DNA of 64,000 bases from JACJXF01 sp964349045 (GTDB taxonomy: Bacteria; Bacteroidota; Bacteroidia; Bacteroidales; GCA-2748055), in assembly GCA_964349045.1 (NCBI GenBank), contig CAYGFI010000007.1:1-64000 (forward strand). The letters run 5' to 3'. Position numbers and translations under genes: made by a program. Position 1 is the first letter of the stretch. Every line of letters starts with the position of its first letter. Shown piece by piece: positions 33,400 through 43,587 of this stretch. Under the pieces are notes generated by a model, which saw only the letters and a list, made by a program, of their open reading frames with translations, had not been told where the DNA came from and did no database searches.

Positions 33400-36300
33400 A
33401 TGAAAAAAAAATGGTTTGAATTGTCCCTAAAGAAAAGCATTCTACTTTTCTTTTTGAGCATATTTCTTGTGCAATTCAGTTTTGCACAACGAAATTTAAG
33501 TGGTACGGTAACCACTACAGATGATGGTAATCCCCTTCCGGGAGTTACTGTTCTTGAAAAAGGCACAAGGAATGGCGTTATAACTGACCAGAATGGTAAG
33601 TATACGATTACCGTTTCTGAAAATGCGATTTTGGTTTTCTCATTCGTTGGAATGCGTACACAGGAGGCGCCGGCTGGCAACCTTTCAACGATTGATATCA
33701 GTCTGAGTACCGACTTCCTCGGCTTGGACGAGGTTTTGGTTATTGGCTACGGATCAATGAGGAAGAGCGATGTTACCGGATCAATTGTATCACTTTCGGC
33801 AAAAGAGATTGAATCGACGCCTATTACCTCCATGGAACAATCTATGAGTGGGAAACTCGCCGGAGTCCAGGTAACACAATCTTCCCATTCGCCGGGTGGA
33901 GGAATTTCAGTGCGTATCCGGGGAGGTAATTCGATTAATTCAAATGTGGAACCATTGTATGTTATAGATGGGTTCCCGATCTATTCGAATAACAGCCAGA
34001 TCCCAAGCAGCGGCCCAAATGACGGGGTACTACCCCAGATGAATCTGCTGTCGGGTATTAATCCTGGTGATATTGAAAGAATAGAGGTGCTTAAGGATGG
34101 CGCTTCAACTGCCATTTACGGTGCAAGGGGAGCAAATGGGGTAATATTAATAACCACTAAAAGAGGTTCGGCAGGCGCTCCTAAAATCGATTATTCTTCT
34201 TATTATTCTTTTGAAAAGATTGCCAATAAACTGGAACTCCTCGACGCATATCAGTTTGCGGTTTTGCACAATGAAATGAGCACAAACGTTGGACAGGCTC
34301 CTTTATTTACCGGACAAACCCAGGATGGGATATATTATGGCACTCCTGAGGAATATAAATCAAACCTGAATCCGGGCGGCACTTTACCATCCACCGATTG
34401 GCAGGAGGAAGTACTTCGCACGGGGGGTATCAGGAACCATCAGCTTTCTTTAACCGGAGGTTCGCAAAACACCCAATATGCTTTATCTGTTAACAATATG
34501 AAACATGAAGGTATTATTATCGGAGGCGATTACAGGAGAACCTCAGTAAGAATAAACCTTGATTCAAAGGTGAACAAATGGCTGAGCATAGGAAATAGTC
34601 TGACTTATAGTAATAACGTATCCAATAATTCCGGTTCTGAAACCGGGTTACAATGGTTTAACGGTGGAACTATTTCTTCTGCCATTAAGTCCTGGCCAAT
34701 GTTTTCACCTTACGACGCGGAGGGTAATCTTAATCCGGCAGCCGGTGTTAGAACTTTACGCGGAAACCCCGTCGCTTACGCTACAGAGGCAAAAAACAGG
34801 TTGGACAACAACCGTATACTGGGAAATATAAACGGAACGATAACCTTTATGGAAGGACTTTCGCTCCGGGTTAGCGCGGGTGTGGATATGAATAGTATCG
34901 CCAGGGGCAGATACTTCCCCAGATCAACCTATGAAGGTTATGTTGTAAATGGTTCTGCAAGCAAGAGCAACAATAACATTAGTTCATGGTTAAACGAAAA
35001 CGTGTTGAATTATGATAAAACATTTGGAATTCATAAATTGAATTTAATCGCTGGTTTTACCATGCAGGAAGAAATTGCTGAAGGGAACAGTTCAGGGGCT
35101 TCTGATTTCCCAAGTGATATTTTCGAAGACAATAACATGTCGGCAGGAGCGAATCAATCCGGCTCGGCCTATTCCTACAAGAATAAATGGTCAATGGCTT
35201 CCTGGTTGGGAAGGGTAAACTATAACCTGGCAGAGAAATACTTGTTAACCATTACGGGTAGGGCTGATGGCTCATCAAAATTCGGAAGTGAAAACCGTTG
35301 GGCATTTTTCCCGTCCGTAGCAGTTGCATGGAGAGCCTCACAGGAAGAATTTATTCAAAACCTCAATCTTTTCAGTCACCTGAAATTAAGGTTTAGCATA
35401 GGTACTATCGGTAACTCTGAAATCGGGCTTTACCAGTCACAGGCATTGCTGAATATGCAGAATTATACCTTTGGCGAAGGTTACCTCAGTACAGGTGTCG
35501 GACCAATCCGCATGGCCAACCCAAGTTTAAAGTGGGAAACCACCATGCAGTATGATGGAGGCCTGGAGTTCGGATTTATGGATAACCGCCTGAGTTTTAT
35601 CGTAGATTATTATTATAAGAAAACAACAGATTTATTACTGAGTGCAGAACTTCCTGGTATTTCCGGGTTCCTTCCCCCATTACTGGGATTTTCACTGCCC
35701 CCTCAGAACATTGGCACTCTTGAAAATAAGGGGGCTGAATTAACAGTGAACTATGATTTGTTAACAGGTTCATTCAAATGGAGAATCAGTGGAAATATTT
35801 ATGCAAACAAGAATGAGATCCTCGATATCGGTGGAAGAGAAGGTTTTACTATCCAATCTCCCAACGATCTTGATAAGCACGGCGGAAGAGTTTATGTAGA
35901 TGTCGGATTGCCGGTGGGTGTATGGAGAAGGTCAATCTATGATGGGATTTTTAATGATCAGAAAGAAGTCGATGATTATGTTAACAAAGATGGGAACCCG
36001 ATTCAGCCCGGAGCAACACCAGGTGATGTAAAGTATGTTGATGTAAACAATGATGGAATCTTCGACGGAAAAGATCTGGATATCGCGGGAGATCCTAATC
36101 CGGATTATTTATTTGGAATAAACAATGAGTTTTCGTTTAAAAACTTCCAGCTTACAGTTTTTATAAACGGATCCCAGGGTAACGATATCAATTCTCCAAC
36201 ATTTGTGCATGCTAATGATGTTAATATGGGTAACGGTAATCTTATCGCGGATATGTGGAACAGGTGGACTCCGACGAATACCAATACTACCGTTCCAAAA

Positions 36301-36582
36301 CTTGGCGCCAATTATTCCTGGGGAAACGATATGATATACGATGGCAGTTTTGTCAGAATCAAGAACATCAGACTATCGTATAATATACCGGATAATACTT
36401 TTTCCTGGCTGAGAAGCGCGCAGGTTTATTTTAATATTACCAACCTGCACACATTCACCAACTACCCGGGCTATGATCCTGAAGTAAATTCATCAGGACA
36501 GAGTCCATGGCAACGCGGTATCGACCTGAACGCTTTTCCTGCTTCAAGAAGCTTCATGTTCGGGATACAGGTAGGATTATAA
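33400..36582 (+). CDS. SusC/RagA TonB-dependent outer-membrane transporter
   Basis: The 1060-aa protein starts with a signal peptide (to about residue 29, VQFSFAQ) and a carboxypeptidase-D-like domain (LSGTVTTTDDGNPLPGVTVL). A TonB-box region LDEVLVIGYGSMRKSD, a plug with MSGKLAGVQVTQSSHSPGGG, and a large beta-barrel ending SFMFGIQVGL follow. It imports oligosaccharides for the 35-kb locus and is paired with the SusD encoded 24 bp downstream. It is only distantly similar to the minus-strand SusC, so the two loci take up different substrates. Confidence 0.93.
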   Translation: MKKKWFELSLKKSILLFFLSIFLVQFSFAQRNLSGTVTTTDDGNPLPGVTVLEKGTRNGVITDQNGKYTITVSENAILVFSFVGMRTQEAPAGNLSTIDISLSTDFLGLDEVLVIGYGSMRKSDVTGSIVSLSAKEIESTPITSMEQSMSGKLAGVQVTQSSHSPGGGISVRIRGGNSINSNVEPLYVIDGFPIYSNNSQIPSSGPNDGVLPQMNLLSGINPGDIERIEVLKDGASTAIYGARGANGVILITTKRGSAGAPKIDYSSYYSFEKIANKLELLDAYQFAVLHNEMSTNVGQAPLFTGQTQDGIYYGTPEEYKSNLNPGGTLPSTDWQEEVLRTGGIRNHQLSLTGGSQNTQYALSVNNMKHEGIIIGGDYRRTSVRINLDSKVNKWLSIGNSLTYSNNVSNNSGSETGLQWFNGGTISSAIKSWPMFSPYDAEGNLNPAAGVRTLRGNPVAYATEAKNRLDNNRILGNINGTITFMEGLSLRVSAGVDMNSIARGRYFPRSTYEGYVVNGSASKSNNNISSWLNENVLNYDKTFGIHKLNLIAGFTMQEEIAEGNSSGASDFPSDIFEDNNMSAGANQSGSAYSYKNKWSMASWLGRVNYNLAEKYLLTITGRADGSSKFGSENRWAFFPSVAVAWRASQEEFIQNLNLFSHLKLRFSIGTIGNSEIGLYQSQALLNMQNYTFGEGYLSTGVGPIRMANPSLKWETTMQYDGGLEFGFMDNRLSFIVDYYYKKTTDLLLSAELPGISGFLPPLLGFSLPPQNIGTLENKGAELTVNYDLLTGSFKWRISGNIYANKNEILDIGGREGFTIQSPNDLDKHGGRVYVDVGLPVGVWRRSIYDGIFNDQKEVDDYVNKDGNPIQPGATPGDVKYVDVNNDGIFDGKDLDIAGDPNPDYLFGINNEFSFKNFQLTVFINGSQGNDINSPTFVHANDVNMGNGNLIADMWNRWTPTNTNTTVPKLGANYSWGNDMIYDGSFVRIKNIRLSYNIPDNTFSWLRSAQVYFNITNLHTFTNYPGYDPEVNSSGQSPWQRGIDLNAFPASRSFMFGIQVGL

Positions 36583-36606
36583 GATATAAATCTAAAAAAA
36601 ATCTAT

Positions 36607-38106
36607 ATGAAAATGAAAACTGTAAAATATATCGTTGTTACCTGTGTGATGCTGCTGTCGGCAACATCATGTATGGACGACTTTCTCACTGAGGAAGTGT
36701 ATTCAAACCTCTCCCCATCTAATTTTTACGCGACAGAGGAAGATGCAATTGCAACAGTTAGCGCTGTTTACAATAATTTTCAGATTTTTGGCAATGAATG
36801 GTGGAATGTAGGCACCAGTTTTATGGTTATGGCTGATGCCACTACCGATATAATGTTTACCCACTGGTGGGCCGATTATGAAAATTACACTTACAATTCT
36901 TCATCAGGGGAGATAAAAAACATCTGGAACTGGTGCTACAATACGAATAATAATGCCAACATTGCAATAACCAGGCTACCCGGAATTGAAATGAACGACG
37001 AGTTAAAAAACAGGCTGATAGGGGAGGCAAAATTCCTCAGGGCAATGAATTATTTCAATTTGGTAAGGTTTTGGGGTGATGTTCCATATATTGACTATGA
37101 AACAAAAGGCTTTGGTGATATCAAGGATGTTACCAGAACTCCGCAGTCGGAGGTGTATGTAAATATTATTCAGGACCTGAACGATGCAATTGCTGTATTA
37201 CCTGTTTCATATTCTGAAGCAGAAAATGCGGGAAGAGCAACGAAAGGAGCAGCAAAGGCATTGCTTGGAAAGGTGTACCTCACTCGCGGCTGGGGTGGAA
37301 GTCCTGCGAATATTAACAACGCAGATCTTCAGCTGGCAGTTGACCTGTTTGAAGAATTGATGGCGTCACCCTATGAGTACGACATTGCTGCGGATGTGAA
37401 AGATGTATATGATTACACCAAGGAAAATACTCCGGCCAATGGACATATCTTCTCTATCCAGTATTCACAAAAATTGAGTTACGAAGGTTCCTGGCTGGCA
37501 CAAAACATGCAGGCAATGGAACTTGAAAACGCGTGGTGGGGATTTTCAGCTCCTGAATCATGGATCCAGGGAGCCGGAGGTTATGAGATATTCTGGGAAG
37601 AAGGATGGAAACCTGTTCCTGTTGATAAAAGACTTTCGTTCCTTTTTGAAGATTATCTGGGCCTGTGGTGGTATTACTGGTCTAAAAAGTGGCAGTATGA
37701 AAAATACCTTGGATGGGCGGGACATCCGCAAAATTATACTTTCATAAGGTATGAAGATGTTTTGCTTATGCATTCTGAGGCTCTGAATGAATTAAAGGCA
37801 AGCCCTGATGCTGAGGTGGTAACTGGTATTAACCTGATAAGAGCGCGCGCAGGCGTAGCAGAATACATACCGGGAGACTGGACAAAGGCTACGTTCAGGG
37901 ATGAAATTCAGAACGAAAGAAACAGGGAGCTTTGGGGTGAGGGACACGCCTGGTTTGATTATGTCAGAAAAGGAATGCTCGTGGAAAGAATGCTTGCAGC
38001 CGGCACTAACCCAACCCTGATTGGCGCTAAAAACAATTTATTTCCTGTGCCACAGTCGGAAATTGAGATGAATCCCAGCCTTCTTCCACAGAATACCGGA
38101 TGGTAA
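36607..38106 (+). CDS. SusD/RagB-family glycan-binding lipoprotein
   Basis: The 499-aa protein has a lipobox (LLSATSC, Cys22) followed by MDDFLTEEVYSNLSPSNFYA. The helical core with LIGEAKFLRAMNYFNLVRFWG and the C-terminal RNRELWGEGHAWFDYVRKGM are typical SusD features. An unusually aromatic stretch (FEDYLGLWWYYWSKKWQYEK) may form the sugar-stacking platform. It is the surface partner of the SusC encoded just upstream. The start could be Met1 or Met3. Confidence 0.92.
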   Translation: MKMKTVKYIVVTCVMLLSATSCMDDFLTEEVYSNLSPSNFYATEEDAIATVSAVYNNFQIFGNEWWNVGTSFMVMADATTDIMFTHWWADYENYTYNSSSGEIKNIWNWCYNTNNNANIAITRLPGIEMNDELKNRLIGEAKFLRAMNYFNLVRFWGDVPYIDYETKGFGDIKDVTRTPQSEVYVNIIQDLNDAIAVLPVSYSEAENAGRATKGAAKALLGKVYLTRGWGGSPANINNADLQLAVDLFEELMASPYEYDIAADVKDVYDYTKENTPANGHIFSIQYSQKLSYEGSWLAQNMQAMELENAWWGFSAPESWIQGAGGYEIFWEEGWKPVPVDKRLSFLFEDYLGLWWYYWSKKWQYEKYLGWAGHPQNYTFIRYEDVLLMHSEALNELKASPDAEVVTGINLIRARAGVAEYIPGDWTKATFRDEIQNERNRELWGEGHAWFDYVRKGMLVERMLAAGTNPTLIGAKNNLFPVPQSEIEMNPSLLPQNTGW

Positions 38107-38322
38107 TAATACGTTGTTATTATGCTGGGGAAGGATGGTGATGGGAATTGAAAAGTCTGAGGTAGATACACGAGGGTTTGATGAAGTTGGTTATGAGAGA
38201 AATTCGCAGCTAAAGAAACCCTGCTGGACACGTACTCTATCTCAGGCTTTTTTAATCCATACATACCAGATACTGACTGGTTGCCTTTTGGTATTAATTC
38301 TCATGCCCTAAGACCTGAAATT

Positions 38323-39444
38323 ATGATATTATACAAGACACTACATCCTTCATTATTTATTTGCCTGATCCTTTTGCTATCTGCATGCAACAGAGAGAAG
38401 ACCTCACAACTTAATTCCCCCGGGACAGATACTGGCAGAAACTTCCTGCATCAACCGGTATTTGAAATCTCGCAGGTCAGCTCATCACCGGTTATTACTA
38501 TCGGGCACCCGGGAACGGTGGAAAATAAATATGGATTTGAAGGAGGACGCGCTGTAAAGATAAATGATGAATACCACATTTTTACAACGGAAATGTACGG
38601 CAATCCCCTATGGACCAAAACCAGGTTAGCTCATTGGAAAAGCAGGGATGGCATAGCCTGGGAAAGAATATCAGGACTGTTTGAATCAACAGGCGATTTT
38701 ACCGGTACAGACCCGAGGGCCGCTTTATGGTCACCCATGCCAACGTACGATGCCGGAAAGGGAAGGTGGATATTGACCTATGTCGCCTATAATTCCAGGC
38801 CAAATACCGATTCAGCCTGGTACAGGAATTTTAACGGTAAAATATGGATGGCCATTTCGCAAAAACCCGGATACGACGGCATCGACGGGCCTTACCTTGA
38901 TTCCCTGGTTATTCTTCAACCCGGCAGGGAATCTGATTCCTGGGAAGGACTTATGGGAACCGATTCGTTTTATCCATTTCCGGTTAACGGTACCTGGATG
39001 GCATTTTACGGAAGTTCCCCGGAATCCGTCGGACTGGCCTCCTCTCCGGACCTTTATGGCCCTTGGACAAGAGCAACGCAGCAAAACCCGGTAAGAAGAT
39101 ATATTGAGAACCCTATTGTGTCCAGGCTTGAAGACGGACGGTATGTTGCCTTGTTTGACGGTTGTGGCGAAAACAGGAAAATCGGCTACATGGTTTCGGA
39201 AGACGGGAACCACTGGTCGAAGGAGATTTTCTTTGATCTGGAGAATTTCGTTAAACCCTGGTGGGGGCTCACGCGTACCCCGCTGGGACTGATCCAGGAA
39301 AGCAATAATACATTTACCGTTTTTTTTACGGCTTATAACAAAGATTTTTACACCATTCCTGACGTCTGGAAAACAAACGACGATGGAGTATATGATGGCT
39401 ATTATGCCAGCGTGGGAATGTTCCGTTTGAAACTGATAAGATAA
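38323..39444 (+). CDS. Five-bladed beta-propeller glycosidase-like lipoprotein
   Basis: From ATG 38323 the 373-aa protein has a lipobox (ILLLSAC, Cys22). Repeated short blades follow: GGRAVKINDEYHIFTTEMY, WSPMPTYDAGKGRWILTYVA, FPVNGTWMAFYGS, ENPIVSRLEDGRYVALFDGC. This is the layout of GH43/GH32/GH117-type propellers. Acidic residues occur at blade starts, but I could not place a definite catalytic triad, and the GH117 signature is absent. An upstream TTG frame start at 38281 would add residues before the signal, so ATG 38323 is used. It is the first enzyme after SusD in the operon. Confidence 0.65.
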   Translation: MILYKTLHPSLFICLILLLSACNREKTSQLNSPGTDTGRNFLHQPVFEISQVSSSPVITIGHPGTVENKYGFEGGRAVKINDEYHIFTTEMYGNPLWTKTRLAHWKSRDGIAWERISGLFESTGDFTGTDPRAALWSPMPTYDAGKGRWILTYVAYNSRPNTDSAWYRNFNGKIWMAISQKPGYDGIDGPYLDSLVILQPGRESDSWEGLMGTDSFYPFPVNGTWMAFYGSSPESVGLASSPDLYGPWTRATQQNPVRRYIENPIVSRLEDGRYVALFDGCGENRKIGYMVSEDGNHWSKEIFFDLENFVKPWWGLTRTPLGLIQESNNTFTVFFTAYNKDFYTIPDVWKTNDDGVYDGYYASVGMFRLKLIR

Positions 39445-39616
39445 GTTTCCAGGTTATTACGTTTTGTTGTCCGCTTTAAGGGAAAAAGAGGTGCATTCCT
39501 GGCATTATTTCCTGTTGTACAGCGGGTTCTGTTCCAGAAGGCTGATGAAAATTATCGACTTTTCAGATGTTCAGGATATGACCCAGGTTTTAAGCCTTAA
39601 GACTAAATAAATAACG

Positions 39617-42529
39617 ATGAAGTATCGAAAGCCAAACCATCGGTTGATTTTTCTGATTATCTCAGTGATTGTTTGCTTCGTACACGCATCAATGGTGGCT
39701 GCTGAAAAAAGCAAAATCTTTAACAGTTGGGATGATGTAATTAATGCTTCTTATTCGGCTTTTTTTTTCGCAGAAGCGTCTGATATCCAATTGCCCGGTA
39801 AATATGCCAATAATCATCCGTGGCTGAGCGAGGAATTATTATTTGTACAATCGAATACCCGGATGCTGGTGTGCCAGAATCCGAATGGGGAATTCCGTTA
39901 TGCAGCAATTCCCACCCAGGTTTACCCTGTGCCAACCAACCATGGTATTCCTAATGGCCCGGGTTATGGGCCTGGAATGTATTATCATTTTGACGCAGCA
40001 AAAATCGCAAACCTGTCGTACTCTTTTAAACCCTCGGATAAGGAAGCGGCTGTAAAACTTGTATCTCCGGGTGTTCAAAATAAGTCCTGGTACGCCCGTC
40101 ATTTTTTACCCGTAACAAAAAGCCGGCAGAATGACCTGGAAGCAACCTTTATCAGTTTTGCTCCATTTACCCCTGAAAAAGGGAATCAGAACATTATACC
40201 TGCCCCGCCTGGCGCACTTTTTCTGCTGTATTTAAAAAATACAGGGCAAACTCAGGTGAGGGGAGAAATACGGCTGGAGTGCCCGGATAAGCTTCATTCG
40301 AGAAAGCCTGAAACTTCAATTAACCGCAATACGCTTATCCTTTCATTGCCTGAAGCAAGCGCAGGTATTCATATGGTTGGAGGATCATGGGAAGAAGTAG
40401 ATGACAGGTACTATGCTGCAAAAGAGATCATTCTTGAACCGGGGCAATCTATACTTATCCAATCCTATGTTGTCCTTGGTGAAAATTATAAAGACATTAT
40501 GCCTGTCATTTACCAGTTCTATAAGCACGATGCACTGGACTGGTTAAACTTTACGGCTAACTTCTGGGAGGAGCGGTTAGGATCTCTTAAGGTAAGTTCA
40601 AATAAGTTCCCGAAAGAAGCGGAAATAAGCAGGGACATCTATTACAGATGCATAATTGACAATTTCTGCTGTTTGCAGACTGATTCCAAAGGAAACCTCG
40701 TAGCACATTACCAGGGTGTGCCAAAAGAGGGAACAATCTGGGGCATTGATTATGAGCCTACCATAATAAGCGCCATGCATGTTGCTCCTGAACTGGGCAG
40801 ACCGGGAATCCGGTTTGCCACAGAGCGAAATTATGCTCCCGTGTCAGAGTACGGAACCGAACACTCAGTTCCAATTCTGATTTCCCCCCTTATAATAGCC
40901 AGGAAGTACCTTGAATTAACAGGCGATGTTGCTTACTTTAAAGATAATCCCGATATCATGGAATTACTTGAGCATACGATCCGGGATCTGTTGGCTCTTA
41001 AATCGCCTCATTTCACCCTGTTTCCGAGTCGTTTTTCCAGCGACGGGACTGTCGGCCGCCGGTACGATCATGGCACGAATGTTAAGGCATTTTATGCTTT
41101 GGATAGCTGGGGGTATATACTGGATGCAATTGGCAAAAAAAAGGACGCGCTGTATTACAGGAAGTTAGCAAAAGAGGTTAGCCGGGATATCGATCAGACC
41201 ATGGTTGTGAATGGGCCGTTTGGAAGGCAGATTTCGGGCGGCGCCAATCTTGGCGAACCTCCTGGAGATTTTTATCTGCCTGACTCAGTAATATACTATG
41301 ATGGAGAGGATACTGGCAGTCACCTGGCTATGATATACGGGGTGTACGGATGGGATTACCAGCCCTGGATAAATTATCACCGGTGGGCAAGGTCCATGTT
41401 TTGTCCTTCTTATGAACCGGAGTTCGGAACGTTACGCTGGTTCCCCAGTTGGAGCATGCCTGTACTTGACGGAACAGGCTGGGTATCTGTTCTCGGGGGT
41501 AGTATAACTACTTCTGAAATGGCCCGGTCTCTTACTCAACTCTATCGGATATGCGATCCGACAGGTTCTTTCTACTGGTGGCCGATTGCTTATAACTTCA
41601 AGCAGGGTTTAAGCCGCTGCAGCCAGGGCCAGGGTACCTGGGCATGGCAATACCTTGAGCAATGGCTGGGAGTCAAAACCGATGCCTTAAACCACACGCT
41701 TACCATTGCTCCGCGAGGATTACCTGATAAGGTTCTTTGGGAGAATTTTTCCTGTGGAAATCAACATTTTGACATTTTCCTTGAAGAAGGATCAACCGGC
41801 ACAAACTTTAAGGTCACTAATCAAAACCCGGTCGCATGGACTGTCAGGCTCGGGTGTCGACCTTCCGGGGCAGGAATTCAAGGTCCAATTGTATGGCAAA
41901 CCATAAAGCTTCAACCCGGGCAGACCAGATCGTTGATCGTACAAAACAGCTCTGCGGATCCTCCTGAAACTGATATAGTGACCCTCGCAGAAATTGAACA
42001 GTTTGCTGATGAAAATGGAATTATGTTTATGCGCTATGGTCCTGTTGACCAATTTCCAAAATGGTATCATCTCTATGAGGAGGAATTCCTTGATGTTCGG
42101 TTTTATTTGCTGAATGGCACAAACACCGGTTGGGAACACGTCAGCATTACCTTGAAATACCCTGAAGGCTGGAAGGCAAAACATAGAAAACCCGGGTACT
42201 GGGAAGAGCCCGATGGTCTGCTTGAGACTGAAGCTGTCTTTGACATGGGTAGTATTGCTGCTATGGAGAGCGCAGTAGCTCCTTTTATCGTCAGAGGCCC
42301 GCATGATTATGACCTTGATTACCTTACAGCAGGAAAATCCAGGCATTTTCCTGCTGAATGCGGGCCGGGAATATCATTACCGGCTAACGACATTGAGTTG
42401 GAACTCAAAACCTCGATGGAAGCAATTCTAAGAATTAATTTACCGGATGGAAGTAAAATGGAGAAAACCTTAATAGTGCCTGTCACCCTTATTCCTGTTA
42501 CAAATTATAAAGTGCCAAAAAACAAATAG
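39617..42529 (+). CDS. Secreted six-hairpin (alpha/alpha)6 glycosidase-like protein
   Basis: The 970-aa protein has a signal peptide (to about residue 29). An N-terminal beta-sandwich region reaches about residue 320, and then a helical toroid follows: RFATERNYAPVSEYGTEHSV, HTIRDLLALKSPHFTLFPSR, TVGRRYDHGTNVKAFYALDS, DGTGWVSVLGGSITTSEMAR. A C-terminal beta-region closes the protein. This resembles six-hairpin glycosidases such as GH116, GH94 or GH15 relatives, but none fits clearly. Catalytic acids cannot be assigned from the sequence. It lies 3 bp before the VOC lipoprotein gene and is part of the plus-strand operon. Confidence 0.65.
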   Translation: MKYRKPNHRLIFLIISVIVCFVHASMVAAEKSKIFNSWDDVINASYSAFFFAEASDIQLPGKYANNHPWLSEELLFVQSNTRMLVCQNPNGEFRYAAIPTQVYPVPTNHGIPNGPGYGPGMYYHFDAAKIANLSYSFKPSDKEAAVKLVSPGVQNKSWYARHFLPVTKSRQNDLEATFISFAPFTPEKGNQNIIPAPPGALFLLYLKNTGQTQVRGEIRLECPDKLHSRKPETSINRNTLILSLPEASAGIHMVGGSWEEVDDRYYAAKEIILEPGQSILIQSYVVLGENYKDIMPVIYQFYKHDALDWLNFTANFWEERLGSLKVSSNKFPKEAEISRDIYYRCIIDNFCCLQTDSKGNLVAHYQGVPKEGTIWGIDYEPTIISAMHVAPELGRPGIRFATERNYAPVSEYGTEHSVPILISPLIIARKYLELTGDVAYFKDNPDIMELLEHTIRDLLALKSPHFTLFPSRFSSDGTVGRRYDHGTNVKAFYALDSWGYILDAIGKKKDALYYRKLAKEVSRDIDQTMVVNGPFGRQISGGANLGEPPGDFYLPDSVIYYDGEDTGSHLAMIYGVYGWDYQPWINYHRWARSMFCPSYEPEFGTLRWFPSWSMPVLDGTGWVSVLGGSITTSEMARSLTQLYRICDPTGSFYWWPIAYNFKQGLSRCSQGQGTWAWQYLEQWLGVKTDALNHTLTIAPRGLPDKVLWENFSCGNQHFDIFLEEGSTGTNFKVTNQNPVAWTVRLGCRPSGAGIQGPIVWQTIKLQPGQTRSLIVQNSSADPPETDIVTLAEIEQFADENGIMFMRYGPVDQFPKWYHLYEEEFLDVRFYLLNGTNTGWEHVSITLKYPEGWKAKHRKPGYWEEPDGLLETEAVFDMGSIAAMESAVAPFIVRGPHDYDLDYLTAGKSRHFPAECGPGISLPANDIELELKTSMEAILRINLPDGSKMEKTLIVPVTLIPVTNYKVPKNK

Positions 42530-42531
42530 CA

Positions 42532-43530
42532 ATGAAATACTTTATCGCACCCCTGCTTTTCATTTTTCTCTGTTCCTGCGGAACAAAAACATCAGAACTC
42601 CCTGAATACTATAAACATGTTGACCAGACGCTATGCGTTGTCGATAACCTCGGGAATGTAATTAACGGCTGGAAGACACTTGGATTTGATCAGGTCATCT
42701 TGTTTGACGAGGTGGATGTGAAACTTTTGAAATCAAATCAGAGCCTGAAAGTTAAAATGGCGCTGACAAATCTCGGAGGAGCAAATGTCGTCTGGATCCA
42801 ACCCCTGGAAGGGGAATCGGTCTTCTCACAATTTCACCTTTCATATGGTGACGGAGCTATGTCCCTTGTGCACCGGGTCGAGAGTCCCGGTAACCTGCGA
42901 AAAGAACTTAAACGGCTGAGAAGCCTTGATTTAAATGTCCTTGAGGAAGTTGAAATACTTACCGGCAAGGGTTCTCTCCATTATTTCATTATGGACAGCC
43001 GGAAACAAGGGAAATACAACCTGGGTTTTGTTACAGGAGTTGAGGATCAGAAAATATGGCAGGAGCTTAGTCCGGCAAATTCGCACAATCTGAAAATTAA
43101 CCAGTATGCTTTTGCAATCCGGCAGGCAGAGCCCGTATCTGAGTACTGGCAGAAAATCGGCCTGCCTGAATTCCAGATCAATCATCCTGTTCTCGGCAAC
43201 AAACATTATTACGGAAAAACGGTCGATCATGACCTTATTCAGGGCTGGCAAAGGCATGGCTCAGTGGCATATGAATGGTGCATCCCGGTATCAACACCAA
43301 TCGTTTATGATGATCATATCGGCAGGCACGGAGAGGGGATTCATCACCTGGCCTTCAGTACAGAGGATATGGATAAGGTTCTTGATGATTACGGGTCAAA
43401 GTCATTCCTTGTTTCCATGGGGGGAACATGGGGAGAGGAAGGCAAGCCGGGATCAGGCAGGTATGAGTATATTGATATGGAGCAAGCTGGAGGACTGACA
43501 ATAGAGTTATTATGGAACTTTAAAGAATAA
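42532..43530 (+). CDS. VOC (glyoxalase-fold) lipoprotein
   Basis: The 332-aa protein has a lipobox (IFLCSC, Cys16) and two vicinal-oxygen-chelate modules, at about 28-170 and 187-330. Candidate metal ligands are His29 and His114 in the first, and His271/His272 (GIHHLAFSTEDM) with Glu325 (GLTIELL) in the second. VOC enzymes are metal-dependent epimerases, dioxygenases or lyases and are usually cytoplasmic; an exported lipoprotein inside a polysaccharide locus is unusual. It lies 3 bp after the six-hairpin gene. The activity is unknown, but epimerisation or elimination on a sugar or uronate is plausible. Confidence 0.75.
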   Translation: MKYFIAPLLFIFLCSCGTKTSELPEYYKHVDQTLCVVDNLGNVINGWKTLGFDQVILFDEVDVKLLKSNQSLKVKMALTNLGGANVVWIQPLEGESVFSQFHLSYGDGAMSLVHRVESPGNLRKELKRLRSLDLNVLEEVEILTGKGSLHYFIMDSRKQGKYNLGFVTGVEDQKIWQELSPANSHNLKINQYAFAIRQAEPVSEYWQKIGLPEFQINHPVLGNKHYYGKTVDHDLIQGWQRHGSVAYEWCIPVSTPIVYDDHIGRHGEGIHHLAFSTEDMDKVLDDYGSKSFLVSMGGTWGEEGKPGSGRYEYIDMEQAGGLTIELLWNFKE

Positions 43531-43587
43531 GTGCGAGGTCTTGAAATGCCGGGTAATTAAAGAATTATTAATATAACACTTTAGGTC

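Noticed and set aside
38114..38311. 65-aa ORF between susD and the propeller gene
   Set aside because: Composition is odd and a different frame in the same interval looks more protein-like; treated as a possible relic only.
38323..39444. GH117 alpha-neoagarobiose hydrolase
   Set aside because: The five-blade layout fits, but the typical GH117 N-terminal helix motif and RRDPSKV-type strand are not present.
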